A stretch of 22,060 nucleotides of DNA from a virus. The stretch is taken from positions 1 to 22,060 of the IMG/VR virus record IMGVR_UViG_3300023184_002552; one strand, 5' to 3'. Positions 1-6,935 of the stretch are shown piece by piece. Under the pieces are notes generated by a model. That model did not search any database and was not told the DNA's origin. It saw only the letters and a program-made list of their open reading frames with translations. A program made the translations under genes and the position numbers. Each line of letters begins with the position of its first letter. Positions within the stretch are counted from its first letter, which is position 1.

Positions 1-307
1 TAACAAATAGGCTCTTCCATTGATTGGTAACCGTGCCTAAGCTGTAGACTGCATTAGCACTGGGGATTATATTACCATCGAATGCTGTTAGGTATACTTT
101 AACATTTGCATTAGCATAACTGCTGGCTCCGCTAGCACCTTGTATGACATTACCGCCAGGTGTCGTACCATCGTGTATGCGTATGGTCTTGGCTTCAGTA
201 TCAACAGTTATCTCACCAGGCAGGCCCGTGTAACGATTGTTCTGTATGGTGTTACCACGCAGGGTTAAGACCTTGGTAACCTGTATGTTTGCGTAGCTTA
301 TAGCCAT
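1..307 (-). CDS. Phage tail fibre or structural protein, N-terminal part
   Basis: The first 102 codons of a minus-strand gene that runs off the left edge. The protein begins MAISYANIQVTKVLTLRG and carries GEITVDTEAKTIRIHDG followed by a Gly-rich turn at about residues 31-52. That pattern (PGEI.VD...KTIRIHDG.TPGG) is common near the N-terminus of phage tail and receptor-binding proteins, including the Mtd N-terminal domain, so a fibre or baseplate-attached role is likely. A second segment, about residues 80-100, reads like the repeat found in fibres that report position and offset (NAVYSLGTVTNQWKSLF). The start codon shares one base (TAATG) with the stop of the gene before it, so the two are probably translated together. 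The C-terminal part, which would carry any receptor-binding domain, is outside the window. Confidence 0.75.
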   Translation of the reverse strand, partial: MAISYANIQVTKVLTLRGNTIQNNRYTGLPGEITVDTEAKTIRIHDGTTPGGNVIQGASGASSYANANVKVYLTAFDGNIIPSANAVYSLGTVTNQWKSLFV

Positions 308-822
308 TATGGTAAAATTCCTGGATCAATGACAGTTTCTGTGACATTGGTAATAGGCACAGTAGTAGAGTAGTAAGCAGGTAGGACTTCAAGATCTAAA
401 GGAACATTAAAGTTATCGTCCATATACAAAGGTGCTTCCGAATTGTCTGCGGATTTGATCAGTCTGGTAGTTAGTTTGTAAAATCTCTGATCCAAGCTGT
501 TCACTATGTTAGCTGTAAATAAAACTGTCGTGGTTCCTGCTACTAAATTGCTGTATTGTGCCTGTCCGTTGGCTGTAAAGCTATAGGCTGTGACTTCATT
601 TACGGGATCTTGTATGTCTATGCGCACACTGTAGCCCACCAGATTAGCGGGTTTCTGATCCTGATTTTTAACGATTAACTGCATAGGATTATCTATGCCT
701 TGATAAACTTTTATTGGGCGTGCATACACGGGTCTGTTCCTCGGTTTAAGTGTGGGATTGGAAAAGTCCAAAACTTCTATAGTGGCTTTTTGAAGATATA
801 AATAACTTGTGATTGTTGGCAC
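307..822 (-). CDS. Probable baseplate or fibre-associated structural protein
   Basis: 171 residues starting at GTG. The sequence is beta-rich with no membrane segment. Residues about 35-150 resemble the beta-sandwich N-terminal domain of phage baseplate upper proteins (BppU-like): a stretch KVYQGIDNPMQLIVKNQDQK, then a LVGYSVRIDI strand, and later strands ending in a FNVPLDLEVLP edge. This is a fold-level resemblance judged by eye, so the specific role is not certain. The gene sits directly upstream of the tail-fibre-like gene with a TAATG overlap, which supports a virion role. A GATAAATA box 24 bases upstream on the same strand would fit late expression. The Shine-Dalgarno region is weak (GAGACGAAAAGTG). 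Confidence 0.65.
   Translation of the reverse strand: MPTITSYLYLQKATIEVLDFSNPTLKPRNRPVYARPIKVYQGIDNPMQLIVKNQDQKPANLVGYSVRIDIQDPVNEVTAYSFTANGQAQYSNLVAGTTTVLFTANIVNSLDQRFYKLTTRLIKSADNSEAPLYMDDNFNVPLDLEVLPAYYSTTVPITNVTETVIDPGILP
797..804 (+). promoter_or_regulatory. T4-late-like promoter for the plus-strand gene
   Basis: An exact TATAAATA, the consensus -10 box of T4 late promoters, lies 58 bases upstream of the ATG at 863, in the correct orientation. It sits inside the first codons of the divergent structural gene. The match is exact, but no transcription data exist here and 8-base AT-rich matches can arise by chance. Confidence 0.5.
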
Positions 823-845
823 TTTTCGTCTCGATCTCTTTAGTA

Positions 846-853
846 TATTTATC
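846..853 (-). promoter_or_regulatory. Late-promoter-like box for the structural genes
   Basis: GATAAATA on the minus strand, 24 bases before the GTG at 822. It differs from T4 late TATAAATA only at the first base. The same CGATAAATAT string recurs before the cupin gene (14466-14473), which makes a shared late signal more believable. Together with the plus-strand box at 797 it would form a pair of overlapping, divergent late promoters. Confidence 0.4.
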
Positions 854-862
854 GCGGTTCCT

Positions 863-1237
863 ATGGAAGATAGTTACAAGAAACTCTTAGATCAATACCC
901 ATTTATCAGCTACATTACCTACGGCGGTAACGACTATATTGGCATCATACAGAATTCAGACGAAGTTATAACCACTATCTATGACTATGCAGCTCTGCGC
1001 ACTTTAGAACAAAAAACACAGTTCTTAGCCTTGGCTGAGCAATGGTGGTGGGAAAGCAATAGGCTGGTGCCCATCAATGTATTCCTAAAGCAGGATTGGG
1101 TAGAATTTAGGATCTGTTTGAAAACATTTAACAGCAAGGATGTAGCAATACAACACGGACCTTACGTTAGTCTTAAAGAAATAGCACAGAAAAGATCTAA
1201 GCGTCGTTCGATAACGCTTGTTCGCAAAGTAGGTTAA
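863..1237 (+). CDS. Conserved T4-like phage protein of unknown function
   Basis: 124 residues from the ATG at 863 (MEDSYKKLLDQYPFISY); upstream in-frame codons to 809 exist, but this start gives a typical soluble N-terminus. The protein is rich in aromatic residues and has a Trp cluster, EQWWWESNRLVPINVFLKQDW, shown here in two parts: residues 69-75 (the EQWWWES part) and 76-89. The shape resembles short conserved proteins of marine T4-like phages whose function is unknown. It is the only convincing plus-strand gene in the window. Its last 41 bases overlap, tail to tail, the 3' end of the mini-polymerase gene on the other strand. A TATAAATA box lies upstream, so late expression is likely. No domain could be assigned. 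Confidence 0.7.
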   Translation: MEDSYKKLLDQYPFISYITYGGNDYIGIIQNSDEVITTIYDYAALRTLEQKTQFLALAEQWWWESNRLVPINVFLKQDWVEFRICLKTFNSKDVAIQHGPYVSLKEIAQKRSKRRSITLVRKVG

Positions 1238-1784
1238 GATTTACCGCAACCAATTGAGCATACGCCACCGCGTGTGACTTTTTAAACGCATATTCGCCCT
1301 CAACTTTATCCCAAATAGTAGCACTAACTTCTTTCCAAGTTCGACCTATTAGGTGTCGCTTCGCGGGACGAATAATTGCTAAGAACATGGCCAAGCGAGG
1401 AATAGTATCCACGGGCTCAGGCATCTTTAACAAGGTATCATAGTGATTGTTAACATGGATCAACTGACCGCATATTGCAGGATCATATAATTTAGCCCAG
1501 TCTGGCTCACGCATTAACTCAATTAAATGTGCTTCATCTCGCACCTGTTTATACACATGCACATTCAAAAGGTCCAGTTTCATATAACCGCGATCTTCTG
1601 CTGCTTCATAATCTAAGCCAGATGATCCAGCTACAGGATCTACTGGAATATCTGTTGCGTATACACCTGTATTGTGTCGAGTTAGTTTTCCATCTCGAAT
1701 AATGCTGGCGGGAATGACATCCAATAAGCGCAGTGCTTGTTCGCGATCTGCAAAATCTATGTCAATATCACTCTTAAACTTCAC
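1197..1784 (-). CDS. Miniature DNA polymerase III alpha-like protein
   Basis: 195 residues starting at GTG, with GGAG five bases upstream and a GTGA overlap with the preceding gene. Segments match bacterial DnaE (family C polymerase) in the same order: SDIDIDFADR at 5-14 (DnaE PDIDIDF, catalytic D401 and D403), KLTRHNTGVYATD at 33-45 (DnaE GKHAGGVVIAP), GLDYEAAEDRGYMKLDLLNV at 56-75 (DnaE ..EYAGLVKFDFLGL, catalytic D555, here D71), MPEPVDTIPRLAMFLAIIRP at 121-140 (DnaE LKP..FEDMIALVALFRPGP), and EYAFKKSHAVAYAQL at 164-178 (DnaE GYGFNKSHSAAYAL). The PHP, beta-binding and OB parts of the roughly 1,160-residue enzyme are absent. Whether it polymerises DNA is unknown; it could instead be a structural or regulatory derivative. 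It ends a DNA-metabolism operon. The family assignment is firm on motif order; activity is inference. Confidence 0.8.
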   Translation of the reverse strand: MKFKSDIDIDFADREQALRLLDVIPASIIRDGKLTRHNTGVYATDIPVDPVAGSSGLDYEAAEDRGYMKLDLLNVHVYKQVRDEAHLIELMREPDWAKLYDPAICGQLIHVNNHYDTLLKMPEPVDTIPRLAMFLAIIRPAKRHLIGRTWKEVSATIWDKVEGEYAFKKSHAVAYAQLVAVNLNLLCEQALSNDA

Positions 1785-1990
1785 ATCATCTCCGGGGGTA
1801 TGAAATTTGGCGGCGGCGTATTAGGGGCTATGCCTATGCTTTCTTGTTGTGGCATGCTTAACATTTCAATCCTATCCAATTGCTTGCGTATTTCCAGCAG
1901 GTCATGATTGATCAGTGTCACATCTGCCCTTACCATCATGAGATCTGCCCTGATTTCATCAAACAACACTCGCAATTCATCAGCGATCAT
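1781..1990 (-). CDS. Small coiled-coil protein, unknown function
   Basis: 69 residues from an ATG that overlaps the stop of the zinc-finger gene (ATGA), so this start is preferred over longer in-frame versions. Residues 1-45 form a likely amphipathic helix or coiled coil (MIADELRVLFDEIRADLMMV, then RADVTLINHDLLEIRKQLDR), and the C-terminal third is Pro-rich (NTPPPNFIPPEMM). Its stop overlaps the GTG start of the mini-polymerase gene. The tight coupling on both sides suggests it works with its neighbours, perhaps as an oligomerising partner, but no family was recognised. Confidence 0.65.
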   Translation of the reverse strand: MIADELRVLFDEIRADLMMVRADVTLINHDLLEIRKQLDRIEMLSMPQQESIGIAPNTPPPNFIPPEMM

Positions 1991-2688
1991 AGGCCCGCCT
2001 CCCGTAATATGCTCTTTACCCATTCTGTATCTGCCACATAATCTTGGAATTTCCTTTGCCAATAATCTGGATCTATCCAAGGAAGTATTATTCCAATCTG
2101 TTCTTCATTTAGTTGATCAAGGAAATCAACACCGCTGGCACAGTTATAGACAATCCAAGGACTAACCCTGCCATTAGCGATATGATGGCAAATGCGATTA
2201 GCATTACCAAACCTAAAGTAATCACTAAATCCGTTTTTAAATTCTCCCAATTCATCTGCATAGTCCTGCATCTCCTTTAGGGCACGTTCAAGTGCATCTT
2301 GAACTGCTTCTTTACGCATATAACCTTTAAGATATTCTAAATATACTTTTTCATGCGTCCAATGATCTAATTTTTTGTTTTCCTTGATCACATAGTCTAT
2401 AAACATGCGAGGATTAACAGCACGTATACCTACCATATGACGACCAAATTTTACAAATGCACGATAGTAAGGACTCTTGACAAAATCCTCATATGATTTC
2501 ATCTTAGCCGATCCCTGTGTGAGTTCATAAAAGCGTAGGTATGCCTGGAGTCCAAATTGGACTCCTGTTTCTTTTTCCTGTTGCCAGCGACGTTTTTCTT
2601 CGCAGAGATGCGCCGCAAGAGTTGATTCCTTGCGGAACTCTTTGTCACAATATCTGCACTTATAGCTCGGCTTTAATTGACTTGTCAT
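1987..2688 (-). CDS. Zinc-finger phage protein, unknown function
   Basis: 233 residues if started at MTSQLKPSYK (2688); an in-frame start 15 codons earlier is possible but would overlap more of the preceding gene. The N-terminus holds a treble or C2HC-type zinc site, C11-x2-C14 with H27 and C29, in the string YKCRYCDKEFRKESTLAAHL. The rest is mostly helical and charged, with no membrane segment and no catalytic motif that I recognise. The combination resembles a conserved hypothetical protein of marine T4-like phages. It lies between the gp62-like clamp loader and the mini-polymerase, so a DNA-linked job is plausible but unproven. Confidence 0.7.
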   Translation of the reverse strand: MTSQLKPSYKCRYCDKEFRKESTLAAHLCEEKRRWQQEKETGVQFGLQAYLRFYELTQGSAKMKSYEDFVKSPYYRAFVKFGRHMVGIRAVNPRMFIDYVIKENKKLDHWTHEKVYLEYLKGYMRKEAVQDALERALKEMQDYADELGEFKNGFSDYFRFGNANRICHHIANGRVSPWIVYNCASGVDFLDQLNEEQIGIILPWIDPDYWQRKFQDYVADTEWVKSILREAGL

Positions 2689-3121
2689 CAAATCCGAGGT
2701 TTCGTGCCATGTCTGCAATATCTCGTTTATCATTGATTTTCGCTAATAGATCTATTTCATCTGCTTTCATTGCGGGATACAATTTAGCCAAGAACTTTTG
2801 GCTCTTGTTATCACCTTCTTTCTTTTTGGCATTTAGCCAATAATGGAATTGCCCTCCCATGCCTGGACTTACTGTAGTGCAGGTCAACCATTGTAGTTTG
2901 GTATGCTTGTTAATATCAAAAAAGTTTTTATTCACACGCTCATTGGTAGCCATCAGATAATAGGCCTGCATATCTGCACTGCCACTAACATTGGCTCCAT
3001 ATTTTAGCATGAGATACGTGCTGAATTTTTTACGATCTTCGTCAGTAAAGTTATCATAATAATCGCGATCCTTGCGATCAAATGCCGCCATTTCATACTT
3101 GATTTCTAAACTGCTACTCAC
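2660..3121 (-). CDS. Clamp-loader small subunit, gp62-like (tentative)
   Basis: 153 residues from a GTG at 3121 that overlaps the previous stop (GTGA) with GGAG six bases upstream; an ATG at 3091 is an alternative. The C-terminal half follows T4 gp62 in spacing: GMGGQFHYWLNAKKKEG against gp62 GLSDEAHFNYLMAAVPRGKR, then KFLAKLYPAMKADEIDLLAK against IKLLAKRYQVNTNDAI. In T4, gp62 joins gp44 to load the gp45 sliding clamp on DNA. The resemblance is weak and eye-judged; similar proteins in uncultured T4-like phages are, as I recall, labelled clamp loader of DNA polymerase. No gp44 or gp45 is in this window. Position in an operon with UvsW and a polymerase-like protein supports a replication role. 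Confidence 0.55.
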   Translation of the reverse strand: MSSSLEIKYEMAAFDRKDRDYYDNFTDEDRKKFSTYLMLKYGANVSGSADMQAYYLMATNERVNKNFFDINKHTKLQWLTCTTVSPGMGGQFHYWLNAKKKEGDNKSQKFLAKLYPAMKADEIDLLAKINDKRDIADMARNLGFDDKSIKAEL

Positions 3122-3366
3122 TTCTTGCTCCACCCTTTGCTGAGATAGTTAAGTATCCGTTCTATACTTGACTGCATGGTTTGATATTTGCTCTGTAGGC
3201 TTTCAATTTGATCTTGTTGTCGTTCTACTAAGCGCAATAGTCTATCTACGGCCGCTGTCTGTTCACGTAATTTTTTATCTTGGCTAAGCAAATTTGGTCG
3301 AGGTGGTGCATTCGGGTCTACCGCTCGTTTCTTTTTCTGCTTGAATTGATTTGGGTTAAATGCCAT
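3118..3366 (-). CDS. Small basic coiled-coil protein, unknown function
   Basis: 82 residues. The N-terminus is basic and Pro-rich (NQFKQKKKRAVDPNAPPRP), and residues about 30-75 read as one coiled coil (AAVDRLLRLVERQQDQIESL and onward to the SSIERILNYL segment). The start overlaps the preceding gene by 11 bases, with AGAGGA upstream. No family was recognised. A basic tail plus a coiled coil would suit a nucleic-acid-binding adaptor, but that is only a guess from composition and location. Confidence 0.65.
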   Translation of the reverse strand: MAFNPNQFKQKKKRAVDPNAPPRPNLLSQDKKLREQTAAVDRLLRLVERQQDQIESLQSKYQTMQSSIERILNYLSKGWSKK

Positions 3367-3613
3367 CTTTATAGTCCTCTGAGAGCTTATATATAATTAT
3401 ACATTTTTCTACAGCTTCTGTCAATGCTGGATTCAAATTCCTTTTTGGATATATTTCATTCCACATGCGTTGATTAATCCGTTCTTTAGCGTTCAGATTC
3501 TGACCAATCATTACTCGTTCACTGTCGGGCGCACCAGCTTCTCGAGCGTAGATTGTATCTCCCCCGTCTGGGCTTTCGTATACGTAAGTTGCGCCCGGTT
3601 TTAACTTACCCAT
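3356..3613 (-). CDS. Conserved small phage protein, unknown function
   Basis: 85 residues, soluble. The N-terminal half looks like a short beta domain (GATYVYESPDGGDTIYAREA), and the C-terminal half is helical (NPALTEAVEKCIIIYKLSED). The ATG directly follows the stop of the small membrane protein gene. The shape fits a recurring hypothetical protein in T4-like phages of aquatic bacteria, but I cannot attach a function. Confidence 0.65.
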   Translation of the reverse strand: MGKLKPGATYVYESPDGGDTIYAREAGAPDSERVMIGQNLNAKERINQRMWNEIYPKRNLNPALTEAVEKCIIIYKLSEDYKDGI

Positions 3614-3778
3614 TTACCAATGCCTGATGACACCTGCTATGATAAACAGGTTAGTGACAATATAAAATAGGACTATCAAAGTTCGTATCAAGGCAATACG
3701 ATCTGCTTCGTCGTCTGTGCGGCCTTCTTTTTGTCCCAGGGCTTTAGCCCAAATACGCCAAATTTTATTCTTTACCAT
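3614..3778 (-). CDS. Small single-pass membrane protein
   Basis: 54 residues, starting MVKNKIWRIWAKALGQKEGR. One clear membrane helix covers about residues 31-51 (LIRTLIVLFYIVTNLFIIAG), preceded by a charged cytosolic-type segment with a DDEAD acidic patch and followed by a short tail IRHW. The start lies seven bases inside the previous gene and the stop is followed at once by the next ATG, so it is part of the operon and not spacer DNA. Similar tiny membrane proteins occur in T4-like phages of aquatic bacteria; the function is unknown. Confidence 0.7.
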   Translation of the reverse strand: MVKNKIWRIWAKALGQKEGRTDDEADRIALIRTLIVLFYIVTNLFIIAGVIRHW

Positions 3779-4272
3779 ATCTTTCCGTAGTCTACGACTT
3801 CGCTTTGTCGTGATATATCTTTAACAAAATAAGCACATAGTGGATGCTGACCTTCTGTAATAGGCACTGCTAACATCTGACCTGGACGCAGTTTTGGAAA
3901 ATACCATTTGACGTCTTGGTAGATATCTACGATCTCAATTGGATGGAATTCTGGTTTAAAGCTGTCCAACGGATTAAAGGTAAACACACTAAACCCACGA
4001 TCATTAATCGATGTTAACGGTATAACTTCTAAGTCACCGAAATCAGGTTCGCCGATCAACACCTGCCAGTCTACAGGCATCTTAACTAAGTTGCCGCCGA
4101 TATTTAATACCAATGCTGGACTATTAAATGATTCTAAAAATATCAATGGAATAAAGAAGTAGTCGGGATTCTTTGGATCGCTGTTGTCTAATATAGCGAA
4201 ACGCAGATCCTCAACTTCATCCGGAATCTCATTCATTTCATAGGCTTGGTTTTCTAATGTTAGTATATACAT
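3772..4272 (-). CDS. Conserved phage protein next to uvsW, unknown function
   Basis: 166 residues, beginning MYILTLENQAYEMNEIPDEV. The most conserved-looking stretches are DWQVLIGEPDFGDLEVIPLT (residues about 68-87), FSVFTFNPLDSFKPEFHPIE and a C-terminal VKDISRQSEVVDYGKIW. It looks like a compact beta-rich protein without membrane segments or a known catalytic signature. Proteins of this pattern sit beside uvsW in aquatic T4-like phages, as I recall, without a known role. The gap to uvsW is only three bases, so the two are surely co-transcribed. Confidence 0.65.
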   Translation of the reverse strand: MYILTLENQAYEMNEIPDEVEDLRFAILDNSDPKNPDYFFIPLIFLESFNSPALVLNIGGNLVKMPVDWQVLIGEPDFGDLEVIPLTSINDRGFSVFTFNPLDSFKPEFHPIEIVDIYQDVKWYFPKLRPGQMLAVPITEGQHPLCAYFVKDISRQSEVVDYGKIW

Positions 4273-4275
4273 ATC

Positions 4276-5733
4276 TTATTGCCAATCTGCCTTTTCAACG
4301 ACAAATGGGTAGTTCGCCTCCTTGTAAAATTGCTTTCTTTTTGTTAAGTGCCGTTTGGCAAACTTACATGTTGATGTTATGTCCCAGATTTGGACGAAAT
4401 CTTTGTCCTCAGCTTTTCTAATGCCTCGCCCAATTGACTGAATAACTCGAACAAATGATTTACCAGGCTCAACGAGAACAAGATTAAAAATACGAGGAAT
4501 GTTAATGCCAACAGCGGCAACACCATAAGTAGCGACAATAACTTTGTCATCCATTGTCGCAACGTCGTCATATTGTTCTTTTCTATCATCTGCTTTGGTT
4601 CCTCCTGAAACGAATACTGAATCTTTGATACGGTCTACCAGGGCTTTTCCTGGTGCCAGTCGATCAACTAATACCAAGGTATTACCTGTTTTACGAATCG
4701 TTTCTACCAGCTGTGCGATATAGTCTAAACGTCCGTCTGTTTCTAGCAAGTATCTGAGCTCGCTTTGATAATCTCGATATTCTACATGGTCAACAAGTTG
4801 TAGAACATTTACATGACAGTTTGCTAATACACCCTGCTCTTGTAATTCACTGGCACTTAGACGGCCAATAACGTCTCCTATTGAACACTTTAGGCTCATA
4901 AATTCGTAATCTTCTTTAGGTATTGTGCCAGTTAATCCCCAGCGAATAGGTATATGTGCCATTACCCCAGTTAGCAGTGTTTTAAGCGCATCTGCTTTGG
5001 CCATATGCACTTCATCAACCATAACGCAGACCACGTCCTGTAAAAACTCACCAATGGTAATGTCTACTTCGTGATTACGACTACCTTTTAATAGAATGTT
5101 TAGACTTTGCCAAGTGCAGATAGTATGTGTGCGACCAAACTCTTTACGATCTCCAAAGTAAACTCCAACGTCCAATCCCATGTTGATATAGTCTGCTTCT
5201 GTTTGTGTTACTAATGATTTGTTTGGAACGATAACGATAGTGCGCCCATGTGGCTCACAGCTATAACTTAGTGCAGCCGTGATCAAGGTTTTACCTGCGC
5301 CTGTAGCAACTTCTTGTAGGCATTGTGGATTGGCTAAGAACTTGTTGATAATTTCAATTTGATAGTCACGTAGAACAATTGGCTGTCCTGCCATTGGGTG
5401 TTTAGCAGGCCAGTTAATGTGACTGAATGTATTTTCGTTTACCTGCGCAAACTCATACTGTGTTTTATATTCACGGAAGTCTTCTACTTCTATGCTGTAA
5501 CCTTGACCATCTAAGTAGGTAATGATCTCAGGTAGTAAGTTGATATAAGTGCTACCACCTAGTTGGAAGAAAGCTACCTTACCGTCCCATCGACCCAACC
5601 GAACTGCTGGTAGGTAACGAGCGCCTGGGATTTCATATTTGAACTTATTGCTAAGTTCTTTGCGTTCATGCAAATCAAGGCCTTCTATCTTTACATTAAC
5701 TTCATCTTTGATCAGTAATCTGGCTACAGCCAT
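4276..5733 (-). CDS. uvsW: UvsW-type SF2 DNA helicase
   Basis: 485 residues, close to T4 UvsW (about 500). UvsW unwinds branched DNA, regresses forks, removes R-loops and drives the switch to recombination-dependent replication. The helicase motifs are in order: Q/I region with VATGAGKT (Walker A, 142-149), VMVDEVH (motif II, about 237-243), LTGT (motif III, 267-270), ATYGVAAVGINIP (motif V, 401-413) and QSIGRGIRK (motif VI, 432-440). The N-terminal 110 residues match the small DNA-binding domain of the family (GARYLPAVRLGRWDGKVAFF). The start shares one base (TAATG) with the HARP-like gene before it, so translation is likely coupled. Confidence 0.93.
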   Translation of the reverse strand: MAVARLLIKDEVNVKIEGLDLHERKELSNKFKYEIPGARYLPAVRLGRWDGKVAFFQLGGSTYINLLPEIITYLDGQGYSIEVEDFREYKTQYEFAQVNENTFSHINWPAKHPMAGQPIVLRDYQIEIINKFLANPQCLQEVATGAGKTLITAALSYSCEPHGRTIVIVPNKSLVTQTEADYINMGLDVGVYFGDRKEFGRTHTICTWQSLNILLKGSRNHEVDITIGEFLQDVVCVMVDEVHMAKADALKTLLTGVMAHIPIRWGLTGTIPKEDYEFMSLKCSIGDVIGRLSASELQEQGVLANCHVNVLQLVDHVEYRDYQSELRYLLETDGRLDYIAQLVETIRKTGNTLVLVDRLAPGKALVDRIKDSVFVSGGTKADDRKEQYDDVATMDDKVIVATYGVAAVGINIPRIFNLVLVEPGKSFVRVIQSIGRGIRKAEDKDFVQIWDITSTCKFAKRHLTKRKQFYKEANYPFVVEKADWQ

Positions 5734-6860
5734 TAGTTTTTATTCCTTAGTTTTGAATCTGTGAGATATATTATGCGCTCTGCTTTGTTGGTCCAGCTCA
5801 TCTTACGCCCACCAAACATCATTTCAAATGTTGACACTAACAAGGGCACAGGAAAATCCCAACTTGCAGGAATCTTCTGAGCATATACTACTTTAACACC
5901 ATATGGGTCATAATCGCTAGTCTTAGTCTTACCATTCCGGTCGAATCTCACGATGTCTTTTTCTGCAAATCTCGACAGATCCATATCTATCAATGTAGGA
6001 TTGTAAATGCAAATAGGATACCTATTTGTTTCTTCAGCATAGTCGAAGATCTTATTAATGTTTTCTTCCGTTGGGTCCATATTATGCGAATGGAACATGC
6101 TTAATATAGCAGTGTTAGTAGATAATCTTGGATCCATAAACACTTCGTTGCTACGTGTATAGCCTAAGATACCGCAGTGATCTACTAACTTAGTTATATT
6201 ATCTAATCCAAACCCACCTAAATGTTTATTTACGTAGTCTATCAGACTGTCTGGTGCATTGGTAATTTCATATCTATCAGCACGTTGGACTAATTCTATT
6301 TCAAAAGGTTGCTGTTCACAAGCAATAATTTTGTCAAATAGTTCTTGCACATCAGCGGTGATCTCAAATTGATTAGCTGTGCCCCAAGTCACTATCCAAT
6401 TAACATTGTATTCTGTTAAGCCTAAGGTCCATAATTTAGAGGTATGATTATACCCTGCTGACCCTTGGCTGGATTCCCTAAATTCTTGTATCTGCTTGAT
6501 CATAGTCTGATCGTAAGGGAATTTAACCTTGATCTGAGAATCTTCTAACCATATGGCTTTGGTCCTGTCAATCTGGCGCGGCGGTATGCGGAACTGGGGA
6601 TTTTCGATAGGTGTAACATCTACCCCTTGCTTGGCAAATTGCCTGCGGTATTTAAGTATTAACTTGCAGGCTAACTCACTTTGCTTATCGGTTAGGGCCG
6701 TGCCGAACATGGTGTTATTAGCCATGCTGTTGACTATCTGTATGTCATAGCGAGCCAGGCTAATGCGATTAGTATTCTGCGGCTGTAGCAAAGCCGATAA
6801 ACTGACTTCATATCCAGCTAAGTATTCAAGATAGTCTTCGACGTGTGGAAAGGTTAACAT
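5733..6860 (-). CDS. HARP-domain-like protein coupled to UvsW
   Basis: 375 residues. Residues about 110-156 look like a HARP module, the annealing-helicase domain of SMARCAL1: IKVKFPYDQTMIKQIQEF, a Ser/Gly loop, then YNHTSKLWTLGLTEYNVNWI. That is the pattern of a Pro-Tyr entry, a helix, and a K-x-W-x-(F/L) strand before an EYN helix. The rest has no helicase motifs, so it would need a separate motor, and UvsW follows with a one-base overlap. The assignment is by eye and could be convergent. Start choice: the ATG at 6860 is the only one before residue 46, and it lies exactly where transcription should begin, so the message appears leaderless. Confidence 0.65.
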   Translation of the reverse strand: MLTFPHVEDYLEYLAGYEVSLSALLQPQNTNRISLARYDIQIVNSMANNTMFGTALTDKQSELACKLILKYRRQFAKQGVDVTPIENPQFRIPPRQIDRTKAIWLEDSQIKVKFPYDQTMIKQIQEFRESSQGSAGYNHTSKLWTLGLTEYNVNWIVTWGTANQFEITADVQELFDKIIACEQQPFEIELVQRADRYEITNAPDSLIDYVNKHLGGFGLDNITKLVDHCGILGYTRSNEVFMDPRLSTNTAILSMFHSHNMDPTEENINKIFDYAEETNRYPICIYNPTLIDMDLSRFAEKDIVRFDRNGKTKTSDYDPYGVKVVYAQKIPASWDFPVPLLVSTFEMMFGGRKMSWTNKAERIIYLTDSKLRNKN

Positions 6861-6866
6861 ACTATT

Positions 6867-6895
6867 ATTATACCATTGTTAAAACTGATTGTCAA
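6867..6895 (-). promoter_or_regulatory. Consensus sigma70-type promoter, leaderless (P1)
   Basis: TTGACA (6895-6890), a 17-base spacer and TATAAT (6872-6867): a perfect consensus. Six bases separate the -10 box from the ATG at 6860, so the predicted first transcribed base is the A of that ATG. It drives the HARP-like/UvsW/mini-polymerase operon. The -35 box abuts the T-run of the terminator before it. Confidence 0.85.
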
Positions 6896-6896
6896 C

Positions 6897-6931
6897 TGAA
6901 AAAGAAGCCCAAATATTTCTATCTGGGCTTT
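6897..6931 (-). terminator. Rho-independent terminator after the membrane-protein operon
   Basis: A 7-base stem, AAGCCCA/TGGGCTT (arms at 6924-6930 and 6905-6911), with a 12-base loop, is followed on the minus strand by CTTTTTC. It ends transcription of the ATPase/small-membrane-protein operon just before promoter P1. Confidence 0.8.
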
Positions 6932-6935
6932 GAGG

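Noticed and set aside
1908-2165. A plus-strand 85-residue frame across three minus-strand genes
   Set aside because: It is antisense to well-supported coupled genes and has no sensible protein pattern.
4377-4589. A hydrophobic 70-residue frame on the minus strand
   Set aside because: It lies inside uvsW in another frame and overlaps strongly conserved helicase motifs; the hydrophobicity is a by-product of frame shift.
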